From UBA11400 sp964550435 (GTDB lineage Bacteria > Bacteroidota > Rhodothermia > Balneolales > HLUCCA01), in assembly GCA_964550435.1 (NCBI GenBank), contig CAZJZI010000007.1, forward strand, positions 1-64,000: a DNA stretch of 64,000 bases. Direction: 5' to 3'. A program made the translations under genes and the position numbers. How positions within the stretch are numbered: position 1 is the first letter of the stretch; each line of letters begins with the position of its first letter. Of the stretch, positions 26,195 through 34,057 are shown in pieces. The notes under the pieces were generated by a model. The model was given only the letters and a program-made list of their open reading frames with translations. It did not search any database and was not told the DNA's origin.

Positions 26195-27043
26195 ATGTAC
26201 ATAAAAATCCGTGAGGCCATTAAATACCTGATTGAAAACCAGTCGAAACAACCCCGACTTGATGAGGTAGCGGCTGAAGTACACGTCAGTGAGTATCACT
26301 TTCAACGGATGTTCTCGGAATGGGCCGGGGTTAGCCCAAAACAGTTTTTGAAGTACTTGACGGTGGCTTCGTTGAAGAAAACACTTCGAGAACATGCATC
26401 TTTGGGTGAAGCAACCGATGCTGTCGGACTCTCATCCACGTCTCGGCTTCATGACTTGTTTGTGACCATGGAATCGTGCACTCCGGCAGAATATCGGAGT
26501 GGTGGAGCCGGACTGAAATTTGAGTATGGATTCGCAGAATCGGTTTTTGGTGACTGTTTTATAGCTGGTAACAACCGTGGAATTGCAGCGATAAGTTTCG
26601 CCGATGAAAACAGAACACAGGTATTGAGTGAATTTAGGGCAATGTGGCCTAAAGCAGCATTGATTGAAAATCCGGATTATGCGCTGTTGCATGTTCAAAA
26701 ACTGAATCAATTATTTGATCCTGTTTTAAAAGACTCACACCCACCCCGATTTCATGTTTTAGTACGCGGGACACCCTTTCAAATCAAAGTTTGGGAGGCG
26801 TTGTTGAAAATTCCGACAGGAGAGGTGACCAGTTATCAGCAGCTGGCAAAAGCCGTTGGTAATCCGAAGGCAAGCCGGGCTGTGGGAAGTGCAGTTGGAA
26901 GCAATCCGGTCTCGTGGTTAATTCCTTGTCACCGTGTTATTCGGCAGGAGGGTGTAATAGGTAATTACCATTGGGATCCACTTCGAAAAACAGCTATGCT
27001 CGGACTGGAACGGTCCAGATTTCACGAATCAGAGTCTGATTGA
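26195..27043 (+). CDS. Ada-like fusion: AraC-type HTH plus methylated-DNA-cysteine methyltransferase
   Basis: A 282-residue protein from the ATG at 26195. The N-terminal AraC-type HTH (residues 8-100: EYHFQRMFSEWAGVSPKQFLKYL) is followed by the O6-alkylguanine-DNA alkyltransferase domain with the acceptor motif IPCHRVI (about 246-252) and GTPFQIKVWEALLKIPTGE. The enzyme removes alkyl groups from guanine in a suicide reaction. The Ada zinc-binding methylphosphotriester domain is absent, so self-activation by the classic Ada route is not expected. A longer reading from 25994 would translate the repeat array and is rejected. The final 22 bp overlap the convergent membrane-protein gene. Confidence 0.9.
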   Translation: MYIKIREAIKYLIENQSKQPRLDEVAAEVHVSEYHFQRMFSEWAGVSPKQFLKYLTVASLKKTLREHASLGEATDAVGLSSTSRLHDLFVTMESCTPAEYRSGGAGLKFEYGFAESVFGDCFIAGNNRGIAAISFADENRTQVLSEFRAMWPKAALIENPDYALLHVQKLNQLFDPVLKDSHPPRFHVLVRGTPFQIKVWEALLKIPTGEVTSYQQLAKAVGNPKASRAVGSAVGSNPVSWLIPCHRVIRQEGVIGNYHWDPLRKTAMLGLERSRFHESESD

Positions 27044-27324
27044 TTTTGTTTGATCTCCGAATAACGTTTAAACATGCGTTCATTATACCACCACATCGCC
27101 GGCGAGTAGAGCAGGATTCCACCGAGCACATAAGCGACCATCATATAAAAAGCATCGATTGTAAAGAAGGCTTCTTTGAATGATACATCCCACAGACTGA
27201 CTAGTCCGGTTATTATGAAAACCAACACTCCGAAGATGGATCCTTCGACCAGCATATAATATTTGAGTCCCCTTAGACGGGTTTCTGCCCATGTTTTTAG
27301 AAAGCGTTCATTCAAGGTTGGCAT
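27022..27324 (-). CDS. Small membrane protein, two or three helices, unknown function
   Basis: A 100-residue protein with hydrophobic helices at about 28-46 and 58-78. It begins MPTLNERFLKTWAETRLRG and ends in a charged tail, YSEIKQNQSDSDS. I do not recognise a characterised family, though it resembles small DUF2061-like or two-helix membrane proteins. The charged N terminus and tail are probably cytoplasmic. The gene is convergent with the Ada-like gene and overlaps its last 22 bp. An upstream gap of 93 bp separates it from divergent yajQ. Confidence 0.65.
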   Translation of the reverse strand: MPTLNERFLKTWAETRLRGLKYYMLVEGSIFGVLVFIITGLVSLWDVSFKEAFFTIDAFYMMVAYVLGGILLYSPAMWWYNERMFKRYSEIKQNQSDSDS

Positions 27325-27375
27325 CGTGGTTACCGATTTGATAGATGTTTGGTATATTGGGTTTTAAATAATTAA

Positions 27376-27394
27376 CACTTAGTAATAAGTGGCA
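27376..27394. promoter_or_regulatory. Palindrome between divergent genes
   Basis: CACTTA-GTAA-TAAGTG is a 6-bp inverted repeat with a 4-nt centre, about 25-40 bp upstream of the yajQ start. It could be an operator or a leader hairpin. No supporting second copy was seen. Confidence 0.3.
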
Positions 27395-27417
27395 AATTTC
27401 AATCAAATTCAACTGTT

Positions 27418-27906
27418 ATGCCATCATTTGATATCGTTAACGAAATCGATCACCAGGAAGTAGACAACGCAATCAATAATACCGTGAAAGAAATCGCAAC
27501 GAGATACGATTTCCGTGGATCGAATACTACTGTCGAGTATCTGAAAAAGGAGAAGCGTATCAATGTAGTGACCGAGGATTCTATGAAGATCAAGGCGGTC
27601 AAGGAAATGATCACCTCAAATTTTGTGAAACGTAAACTGAGTCACAAAACACTCGACTATCAGGAACCAGAGGGAACTTCTCACGGTGGACTCAAAATGA
27701 CAGTGTTGCTAAAAGAGGGCATAGACCGCGATAATGCCAAGAAGATTATGAAACTGATCAAAGATACCGGACTAAAAGTGCAGCCGTCTATTCACGACGA
27801 TAAAGTGCGAGTAACTGGAAAGAAAATCGACGATCTACAGGCCGTTATGGCTGAGGTGCGAGGAGCTACCCTTGAGATTCCGGTTCAATTCGAGAATATG
27901 AAATGA
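27418..27906 (+). CDS. yajQ: YajQ-family nucleotide-binding protein
   Basis: A full-length 162-residue YajQ protein with the family's start MPSFDIVNEIDHQEVDNAI and end EIPVQFENMK. YajQ proteins have two ferredoxin-like domains; some bind cyclic di-GMP and act with transcription factors. The match is along the whole length with no gaps. The gene stands alone. Its TGA stop forms the first bases of a 7-bp tandem-repeat spacer. Confidence 0.95.
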   Translation: MPSFDIVNEIDHQEVDNAINNTVKEIATRYDFRGSNTTVEYLKKEKRINVVTEDSMKIKAVKEMITSNFVKRKLSHKTLDYQEPEGTSHGGLKMTVLLKEGIDRDNAKKIMKLIKDTGLKVQPSIHDDKVRVTGKKIDDLQAVMAEVRGATLEIPVQFENMK

Positions 27907-28004
27907 GCGGGGAGCAGCGAGCGGCGAGCGGCGAGCAGTCGAGTCTTTCTCTTATCCCTCATCCCTTTACCCTCGTCACTGATCCCTTCTCTCTTCTCCA
28001 GTCA
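27904..28004. repeat. Heptamer array starting at the yajQ stop codon
   Basis: From the TGA stop the sequence reads GCGGGGA GCAGCGA GCGGCGA GCGGCGA GCAG. A pyrimidine-rich stretch in sevens follows (TTATCCC TCATCCC TTTACCC ... TGATCCC TTCTCTC). The first part matches the array at the recJ stop codon (32050-32076, opposite strand). Confidence 0.8.
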
Positions 28005-28283
28005 TCACAACAACTCAAGTTTAAGAGTTCTACCCAATGCATGTGCATATTTACGAAGGGTAGAGAGTCTGATGTCATCTGCATGATTCTCCATTCTTGA
28101 AATTACTGATTTCGTTGTTTCAAGCTTCTTGGCGATATCTTGCTGTGTATATCCCATTTCTTCACGAGCTTGTTTCAGAAGAACCCCTATCTTGAAATGA
28201 TAGTAATTCTCTTCAAAACTCTCATTGAATTCAAAACTTATCGATTTTCTTTTCTCGATGTACTTTTCAAGGTCATCACTCAT
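28005..28283 (-). CDS. XRE-family antitoxin (HigA-like)
   Basis: A 92-residue protein with an XRE helix-turn-helix: ARE-MGYTQQDIAKKLETTKSVISRMENHADD (about residues 40-70), ending in a short helix TLRKYAHALGRTLKLELL. It overlaps the 3' end of the upstream toxin gene by 8 bp, the toxin-first order typical of higBA. It should neutralise the toxin and repress the shared promoter upstream of 28626. Confidence 0.88.
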   Translation of the reverse strand: MSDDLEKYIEKRKSISFEFNESFEENYYHFKIGVLLKQAREEMGYTQQDIAKKLETTKSVISRMENHADDIRLSTLRKYAHALGRTLKLELL

Positions 28284-28626
28284 AGTTTCTCCTTAAATAT
28301 TCAATCTTTCTGCTTTGAGCAACCCAGATTTCTTTTCTTGGAATTTTGTTCGTTTTCTTTGTAAATGCATTCGTAACTACTATCAAGTTGTTTTTCTGAA
28401 GGAAACACAACAACCTAAACGTATTCGAACCAAAATCGACTCGAATTTCCCAAAGATTATCGTGTCCAACCAGCTTCTTCAAGTACCGTGTGGGTGTTGG
28501 TTGAATGTCGCGGACAATCCGTAATACGAATGTAATTTTTTCAACAGTTTTGTCAGGTAAACTATCCAGGAAATCTTCAATTGGACTTTTACCCGCGTCA
28601 GTTTTATAGAATATAATCTTTTTCAT
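28276..28626 (-). CDS. RelE/HigB-type toxin (phage Gp49-like)
   Basis: A 116-residue protein of the Gp49/HigB group: SPIEDFLDSLPDKTVEKI, LVGHDNLWEIRVDFGSNTFRLLCFL and a C-terminal KKTNKIPRKEIWVAQSRK. Family toxins cleave mRNA at the ribosome. The basic residues of the RelE fold are in place and the frame is intact, so it is probably active. It is flanked by two 7-bp tandem-repeat spacers (27904-28004 and 28688-28741). Confidence 0.88.
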   Translation of the reverse strand: MKKIIFYKTDAGKSPIEDFLDSLPDKTVEKITFVLRIVRDIQPTPTRYLKKLVGHDNLWEIRVDFGSNTFRLLCFLQKNNLIVVTNAFTKKTNKIPRKEIWVAQSRKIEYLRRNYE

Positions 28627-28687
28627 TCAAAAAGTTAGCATATATGCGAACATTTTGAAAAAAGTATCGTTCCTAAATCTGTGTATA

Positions 28688-28741
28688 GTGGTATAGTAGT
28701 AGGGTAGCGAGCGGAACGCCCTTCTCCCTCATCCCTTCTCA
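28688..28741. repeat. Heptamer-like array ending at the NRAMP stop codon
   Basis: On the minus strand the TGA stop is followed by GAAGGGA TGAGGGA GAAGGGC, and then a less regular stretch that can still be read in sevens. It is another case of a 7-bp array abutting a stop codon. Confidence 0.65.
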
Positions 28742-29905
28742 AATATTAATAGTCATATACAACATCACCGCCACAATTGCCCAGCCAAACAGTGACTGCC
28801 ACAACGGAATTCGGATGTCAGTGGTACGGTGTAGGTCTCGGATGGAATAGAGTAGGAGTCCCAGGGCAACGGGCAGGATGAATCCGTTGATGGTTCCCGC
28901 CCAGATGAGTAGCTGAACCGGACGCCCGACAATCAAGAGAATTCCAAGGGAGGTATAGACAAAACCGAGTATCCATTTGGATTCGTGCTTTTCGATGGAT
29001 GGATGCCAGGTTTTTAGGAAACTGATGGATGTGTATGCGGATCCGATAACCGAGGTTATGGCTGCGGCCCACATGACGAGTCCAAAAAGAGTTTTGCCCA
29101 TCGGACCAGCACCCAGTTCGAAAATACTGGCTGGTGGATTGCCCGGATCCAGTGTGAATCCCTTAGCTATGACACTCAATGCCGCCAAAAAGAGTACAAT
29201 CCGCATTACTGAAGCTACTACAATGGCCTGAATGGATGCTTTTCTTATTTCAGGAAGGTGTTCTTTGCCCGAAATCCCCGAATCGAGCAGTCTGTGGGCT
29301 CCGGCGAAGCTGATGTAACCGCCCACGGTTCCACCAACTATGGTGATGATGGCCAGGAAGTCAATTTTTTCGGGGAATACGGCCTGTTTCAGAGCTTCTG
29401 CGTAAGGTGGGGCACCGGCAATCATTACGTAACAGGTGAGGGTAATCATAAGGAGTCCCATGACCTGCGTGAACAAATCCATCCAGCCTCGGAATGAAGG
29501 CCGTAAGAAAATCAATGTAACGATTCCGGCACTGATGATGGCACCGTATTCGATTGGAAGTGAGGTAAGGGCGTTGAGTCCGAGTCCGGTTCCGGACAGA
29601 TTTCCGATATTGAATGCGAGTCCGCCGAAGACAATTGCAGCTGTAAGCAGGTATCCGCTTCCGGGCATAACCCGATTTGCGATTTGTTGTCCGCGCTCGC
29701 GGTGAGCACCGATAATTTGCCAGATATTGAGCTGTGCACCGATATCAAGAACTATGCTAACCAAAATCACAAATGCGAAAGCGGCTGCCAGTTGCTCGGT
29801 GAAGACGGCCGTCTGAGTCAGGAATCCGGGTCCAACAGCCGATGTGGCCATCAGAAAGACGGCTCCAAGTAACGGTGAACGTGGATTTTTGAGGATTGAC
29901 GACAT
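28739..29905 (-). CDS. NRAMP-superfamily transporter, YcsG-like
   Basis: An inner-membrane protein of 388 residues with about 11 helices, starting SSILKNPRSPLLGAVFLMATSAVGPGF. That TSAVGPGF stretch replaces the metal-binding DPGN of true NRAMP metal carriers, so Mn/Fe transport is unlikely. The group includes Bacillus YcsG, found next to ycsF (pxpA) in many genomes, as here: pxpA lies 4 bp upstream on the same strand. Import of 5-oxoproline or a related compound is a reasonable inference. Confidence 0.82.
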   Translation of the reverse strand: MSSILKNPRSPLLGAVFLMATSAVGPGFLTQTAVFTEQLAAAFAFVILVSIVLDIGAQLNIWQIIGAHRERGQQIANRVMPGSGYLLTAAIVFGGLAFNIGNLSGTGLGLNALTSLPIEYGAIISAGIVTLIFLRPSFRGWMDLFTQVMGLLMITLTCYVMIAGAPPYAEALKQAVFPEKIDFLAIITIVGGTVGGYISFAGAHRLLDSGISGKEHLPEIRKASIQAIVVASVMRIVLFLAALSVIAKGFTLDPGNPPASIFELGAGPMGKTLFGLVMWAAAITSVIGSAYTSISFLKTWHPSIEKHESKWILGFVYTSLGILLIVGRPVQLLIWAGTINGFILPVALGLLLYSIRDLHRTTDIRIPLWQSLFGWAIVAVMLYMTINI

Positions 29906-29909
29906 AGAG

Positions 29910-30632
29910 TCAATATAACAAAAGTTGCTTAACTATTTGAACCATCTCGAGGGAATCCGGGCTGTCGGAGTGAACGCAAAGGGTCTGAAAGTGAATAGGT
30001 CGGGATCCGTCAGTGGTTGGAACGGTGCCATGATGGAGCATCTGCCTCACCTGGATTTCGGCCTCTTCAGGGGTTAGAACGCTGCCGGGGACAGTGCGGG
30101 ACTGTAGGGCGAGGGATGGGGTATAGCGCCGGTCCGCAAACGCCTCTTCCAAAACCACCAACCCCTGCCGCCGTGCCACGCTCCCCAAAACCGAGTCCGG
30201 AGGCGCCACCATAATCACCTTCCCGAAGAATTCAACCACAGCCTCAACCACAATCCGGGCAATCTCTTCGCTCGAAGCCGCATCATGATACAGCGCTCCG
30301 TGTGGCTTCACATGATGTACTTCAACACCACACTCCTCAGCCAAAACACGAAAGAGACCCAGCTGCTCCGATAACCATCCCCGTAGCAACCCAACATCTG
30401 CCGCCCTGCTGACCCTCCCGAACTGCTCCCGATCCGGATACCCCGGATGAGCCCCAATCCGCACTCCGTGTCGGACACAACCCTGCATCATGGCTCGCAT
30501 CACTGACTCCGATCCCGCGTATCCGCCACAAGCAATATTCGCCATGTCGATGAACGGTAGGAGTTCCAGCTCCGGACCCAATTCCGAAACTTCGTCTTTT
30601 TCGCCCAAATCACAGTTTAAATATTTTCGCAT
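29910..30632 (-). CDS. pxpA: 5-oxoprolinase subunit A (LamB/YcsF family)
   Basis: A 240-residue protein with the family's start LNCDLGEKDE and motifs NIACGGYAGS, RIGAHPGYPDREQFGR and HVKPHGALYHDA. PxpA works with PxpB and PxpC to hydrolyse 5-oxoproline with ATP. PxpB/PxpC are not in this window, though they may lie elsewhere. ATG at 30632 (MRKYLNCDLG) is chosen; a longer reading from 30731 adds unrelated residues. The middle of the gene is visibly richer in G+C than its neighbours, a possible sign of transfer. It forms an operon with the YcsG-like transporter. Confidence 0.88.
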   Translation of the reverse strand: MRKYLNCDLGEKDEVSELGPELELLPFIDMANIACGGYAGSESVMRAMMQGCVRHGVRIGAHPGYPDREQFGRVSRAADVGLLRGWLSEQLGLFRVLAEECGVEVHHVKPHGALYHDAASSEEIARIVVEAVVEFFGKVIMVAPPDSVLGSVARRQGLVVLEEAFADRRYTPSLALQSRTVPGSVLTPEEAEIQVRQMLHHGTVPTTDGSRPIHFQTLCVHSDSPDSLEMVQIVKQLLLY

Positions 30633-30769
30633 TCTGTAATGTAGACAGAAAACTGAAAAGCGAAAACAGACTATATAGCCATCAAGCCAATGGGCCAGCA
30701 GTCGGGAACTGGAAGTTGTGAGTTGAGACACGGTGATGTATTTTTACCTTACCCCTGACCAGCCAACTC

Positions 30770-30861
30770 CCCATTTCGCTCACTTCGTTCACGATTTTCG
30801 CTACATTACATTTCACGATCTACGAGCAAAGACTTCGTGCTGTGAGCACTTGTGTTTGCTC
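30770..30861. repeat. Dispersed hairpin repeat, copy B
   Basis: The same leader as copy A (CCCATTTCGCTCAC...CGTTCACGAT), with an extra piece of about 25 bp, then GAGCAAA-GACTTC-GTGCT-GTG-AGCAC-TTGTG-TTTGCTC (30824-30861). The inner stem GTGCT/AGCAC replaces GCGCT/AGCGC of copy A, keeping pairing. Confidence 0.8.
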
Positions 30862-30883
30862 TACACTCCCTACTATCTCAAAT

Positions 30884-31957
30884 ATGATATTCATACTTAT
30901 ATTCATGACATTACTTTCAGCTTCGGATAAATCGTTAATGACAATCAATCCCTCCGATACAAAAATCCAGATTATGGGCCGACACGAAGTGTTGTCGGAC
31001 GGATCTGTATCTTTTGGGGCTTCTGGAGTGTCGTTTTTTGTTCGATTCTCGGGATCGCGGCTGGAAGTGGATCTGTCGGACGAGTTTCGTGACGGGGTGT
31101 CGTATAACTGGTTCACAGTGATTGTAAATGGACAAGAATCGCATCGATTTCGCACCATGCAGGGCGTCTCACGGTATACGTTAGTCGAGGATGCAGGCGA
31201 AGGACAACACGATGTGATTCTGATCAAGGCCACTGAGGGAGCTAATGGACGCAACGCGATTTCGGCGTTTCATGCTGAGGAGTTTCATCAGGCGCCAGAG
31301 TTACCCCAAAAGCGCATTGAATTTATTGGGGACTCGATAACCTGTGGAATGGGAGCCGATGAGCGGGAACTATCATGTGGACAGTCTGAGTGGATGGATC
31401 AACACACTACCTGGAACAGTTACGCCGTTCGTGTTGCTCATGAACTGAATGCGCAGTATATGCTTACGGCGGTATCGGGGATGGGTATGCACCGGAACTG
31501 GAGTACTCCGGATCCGATTATGCCCGATCGATATGCATCGATTTATTCCGATCCACAAGACACTAAAACTCGTTGGGACCACTCGAAGTATCAGGCTGAT
31601 CTAGTTGTTGTTGCCCTTGGATCCAATGACTTCTCGGACGGTGATAAGCCGGATCCGCGTCCTGCTCCGGTAGAATCGGAGTTTAAGGATCAATACAGAC
31701 GATTCCTGAATCACATAAGAGCAATATATCCTAATGCGCAGATACTGCTACTCAATTCACCAATCCTGGAGGAGCACAAAAACGAAATATTGTCTACCTG
31801 GCTGCATGACCTGAAATCTGAGTTGCATCAAAGCGGTGACACCAACATCGATGTATTTGAGTTCACCAAGCGTTATCCAAGCGGTTGCACCGGACATCCT
31901 TCTATGGGAGAACATGAACAAATGGCAGCAGAGTTGATTTCAATCATTAAACTTTAA
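30884..31957 (+). CDS. CE2-type SGNH esterase (acetyl-xylan or carbohydrate esterase), secreted
   Basis: A 357-residue protein from the ATG at 30884, which starts a short signal peptide (MIFILIFMTLLSASDKS). A jelly-roll domain (about 20-130) precedes the SGNH hydrolase domain: GDSITCGMG (Ser about 150), GSNDFSDGD and GHPSMGEHEQMA with the catalytic His. This two-domain order is that of carbohydrate esterase family 2, which removes acetyl groups from polysaccharides. The final location is periplasm or cell surface. Its neighbours do not form a polysaccharide utilisation locus. The hairpin repeat copy B sits just upstream. Confidence 0.85.
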   Translation: MIFILIFMTLLSASDKSLMTINPSDTKIQIMGRHEVLSDGSVSFGASGVSFFVRFSGSRLEVDLSDEFRDGVSYNWFTVIVNGQESHRFRTMQGVSRYTLVEDAGEGQHDVILIKATEGANGRNAISAFHAEEFHQAPELPQKRIEFIGDSITCGMGADERELSCGQSEWMDQHTTWNSYAVRVAHELNAQYMLTAVSGMGMHRNWSTPDPIMPDRYASIYSDPQDTKTRWDHSKYQADLVVVALGSNDFSDGDKPDPRPAPVESEFKDQYRRFLNHIRAIYPNAQILLLNSPILEEHKNEILSTWLHDLKSELHQSGDTNIDVFEFTKRYPSGCTGHPSMGEHEQMAAELISIIKL

Positions 31958-31969
31958 TCTCAATCTGCT

Positions 31970-32035
31970 GATATTGGCTTTGCCGTGAGAAAGATGCTTC
32001 GCATGAGAACATTGGCTACGCCAAGAGAAAAAGTG
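31970..32035. repeat. Three microhairpins with GAGAAA linkers
   Basis: Between convergent genes lie TTGGC-TTT-GCCG, ATGC-TTC-GCAT and TTGGC-TAC-GCCAA, each followed by GAGAAA-like bases. The loops are 3 nt each. The stems differ; the spacing is 17-23 bp. Confidence 0.65.
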
Positions 32036-32049
32036 AAAAAAGCATCCTA

Positions 32050-32076
32050 CCGCTCGCTGCTCCCTGCTCCCCGCTA
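32050..32076. repeat. Heptamer array at the recJ stop codon
   Basis: On the minus strand the TAG stop runs into GCGGGGA GCAGGGA GCAGCGA GCGG, the same family as the array at the yajQ stop. Confidence 0.75.
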
Positions 32077-33840
32077 TGCAATTTTGATATCCTTTACCTG
32101 CATCTGAAGTGTTGTTCGGCCATTCCATGTGTTTTCATCAATGGTGTAAGCCATACTGAATGAGGTTCCATTGTCTTTGGATTCCAGAATTGATTCGTAG
32201 AAACTTCCCAGATTGAAACCAATGGCGTCGAATGGCAAACTAGCAGGCTGAACACCATTTTGGGCTACCCGAAGTTTTAGGTGATCTTTCCCTACTTTCG
32301 AGGGTGTTCCAATGACCTTCAGATTGTTACTTACAAATATGGGTTTGGAATTGTTAGGTCCGTAGGGTTCAAACTGATTCAAAATCTTCCAGAAATTGTC
32401 GTTGATGTCGTGCAGATTCACTTCGGCATCTATCAACAATTCAGGTTCAAAGTCTTCGTCTCCTAGTCTTTTTTGAACGATTTCGTTGAATCGCTTACGA
32501 AACGCATCGAACTGGGCTTCATCCATGGTTAATCCGGCAGCATATTCGTGTCCACCGAACTGAATCAGAAGATCTTCGCATTCCTTTAGAGCGTTGTAGA
32601 TGTTGAATCCCTTAATGCTTCGGGCGGACCCTTTAATTTTGCCATCCACGGTACTCAACATCACAGCCGGACGACAGTATTGATCTACAAGTCTAGATGC
32701 CACGATTCCTATTACTCCCAGGTGCCATTCCGGATCGTGAAGCACCATACAGGCGCACATATCCATATCAATAGCCTCGACCATTTCAACGGCTTTGTCC
32801 ATTGTCTGGGAATCGGTCTTCCGCCGACGTTGATTAATGGATTCTAGTTCTGAGGCGTATAATTTTCCTTCTTCATCAGTCTCGGCGATCAACAGTTTGA
32901 GTGCGGTCGTAGCATCTCCCATTCGTCCTGCAGCATTGATTCGCGGACCAATTGAAAAAACGATATTCGAAGTACTGATACGTCCGATTTCCATCTTGAT
33001 CTGATCCAAAAGCGCACGAACACCAACGCGTGGATTGGCATTGATCATTTTGAGTCCTTCGCGCATCAAAATGCGGTTCTCGTCAATTAACGGAACGATA
33101 TCCGATGCGATTGAAATCGCAACAAGGTCCAGATATTCGTAGGCATGGCTCTGCGGCAACCCTAATTTGGTAAGAGTTGCCTGTACCAGTTTGAATCCAA
33201 CTCCGGCACCTGACAAGCCGTCAAAGGGATAGGTACAATCGGGTCGTTTTGGATCCAGTACAGCAATAGCATCCGGAATCACATCACCCGCCGTATGGTG
33301 ATCGCAAATTATCAGATCAATACCTTTGGATCGGGCATATTTGGCTTCTTCTACTGCGGTTATTCCACAGTCGACAGAGACAATCAGATCCACTTTATTT
33401 TCAACTGCGAATTGAATGCCATCTTCGCTGATTCCATAACCCTCTTTGAAACGGTGTGGAATATAATGATCTACTTTTACGCCAAATTTTTTCAGAAAAC
33501 TGTACACGACTGCTGTGGCGGTGGTTCCATCAACGTCATAGTCGCCGTACACCACAACTGAGTGTCCAGATCGGACAGCATCTGCCAAACGGGTGGCAGC
33601 TTTTTCCATATCCTTCATCAGGTATGGATCATACAACTCACTCAGGTCGGGGCGAAAAAAATGTTTTGCTTGTTCATAGGTGGTAATACCGCGTAATGCA
33701 AGCAATCGCGCGATGGTTCCGGAGGCCTGAGTGGACAACTTCGAGCCAGACTTACCATTCGATTGTCCGAATAGTGCTTGTCTGAGTGAATCCACAGCTC
33801 CGCCATCGACGGGATCGGCATAGACCCATCGGAATGACAT
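32074..33840 (-). CDS. recJ: Single-stranded-DNA exonuclease RecJ
   Basis: A 588-residue DHH-family nuclease: VVYGDYDVDGTTATAVVY (about 94-111), SVDCGI, ICDHHTAGD and, in the DHHA1 part, GGHEYAAGLTM. RecJ degrades 5'-ended single strands in RecF-pathway repair and mismatch repair. Length and order are normal. ATG at 33840 begins SFRWVYADP. Its stop codon is embedded in the heptamer array. It is not in an operon. Confidence 0.95.
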   Translation of the reverse strand: MSFRWVYADPVDGGAVDSLRQALFGQSNGKSGSKLSTQASGTIARLLALRGITTYEQAKHFFRPDLSELYDPYLMKDMEKAATRLADAVRSGHSVVVYGDYDVDGTTATAVVYSFLKKFGVKVDHYIPHRFKEGYGISEDGIQFAVENKVDLIVSVDCGITAVEEAKYARSKGIDLIICDHHTAGDVIPDAIAVLDPKRPDCTYPFDGLSGAGVGFKLVQATLTKLGLPQSHAYEYLDLVAISIASDIVPLIDENRILMREGLKMINANPRVGVRALLDQIKMEIGRISTSNIVFSIGPRINAAGRMGDATTALKLLIAETDEEGKLYASELESINQRRRKTDSQTMDKAVEMVEAIDMDMCACMVLHDPEWHLGVIGIVASRLVDQYCRPAVMLSTVDGKIKGSARSIKGFNIYNALKECEDLLIQFGGHEYAAGLTMDEAQFDAFRKRFNEIVQKRLGDEDFEPELLIDAEVNLHDINDNFWKILNQFEPYGPNNSKPIFVSNNLKVIGTPSKVGKDHLKLRVAQNGVQPASLPFDAIGFNLGSFYESILESKDNGTSFSMAYTIDENTWNGRTTLQMQVKDIKIA

Positions 33841-33963
33841 AGTATTCTTGTATTATTTATTCTTATTAACATCGATGTGGTAAGTGGCGGTCAAACCAGC
33901 GTACCGACGCTTCGCCTAAGCGAAACTTGAAATAACAATTTAATAATATGAGTGGTTAAATCA

Positions 33964-34008
33964 ATGTAAGTTTATGTGAACTATGTGTAATTTAATGTGG
34001 AAAATGTG
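33964..34008 (+). promoter_or_regulatory. Five ATGTG/ATGTA repeats phased at about 10 bp
   Basis: ATGTA at 33964 and ATGTG at 33974, 33983, 33995 and 34004 recur at 9-12 bp steps, roughly one helical turn, starting about 90 bp before prephenate dehydratase. They could be stacked binding sites for one protein. An AATCGA...TCGATT repeat with T-run follows at 34012-34034. Confidence 0.35.
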
Positions 34009-34057
34009 TAACAATCGATTAATTTCGATTTTTTGGATGTAAGGGAAAACTACAAAT

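Noticed and set aside
28739..29905. Manganese/iron NRAMP transporter
   Set aside because: The DPGN metal motif is replaced, and the gene pairs with pxpA, so the YcsG-like reading is preferred.
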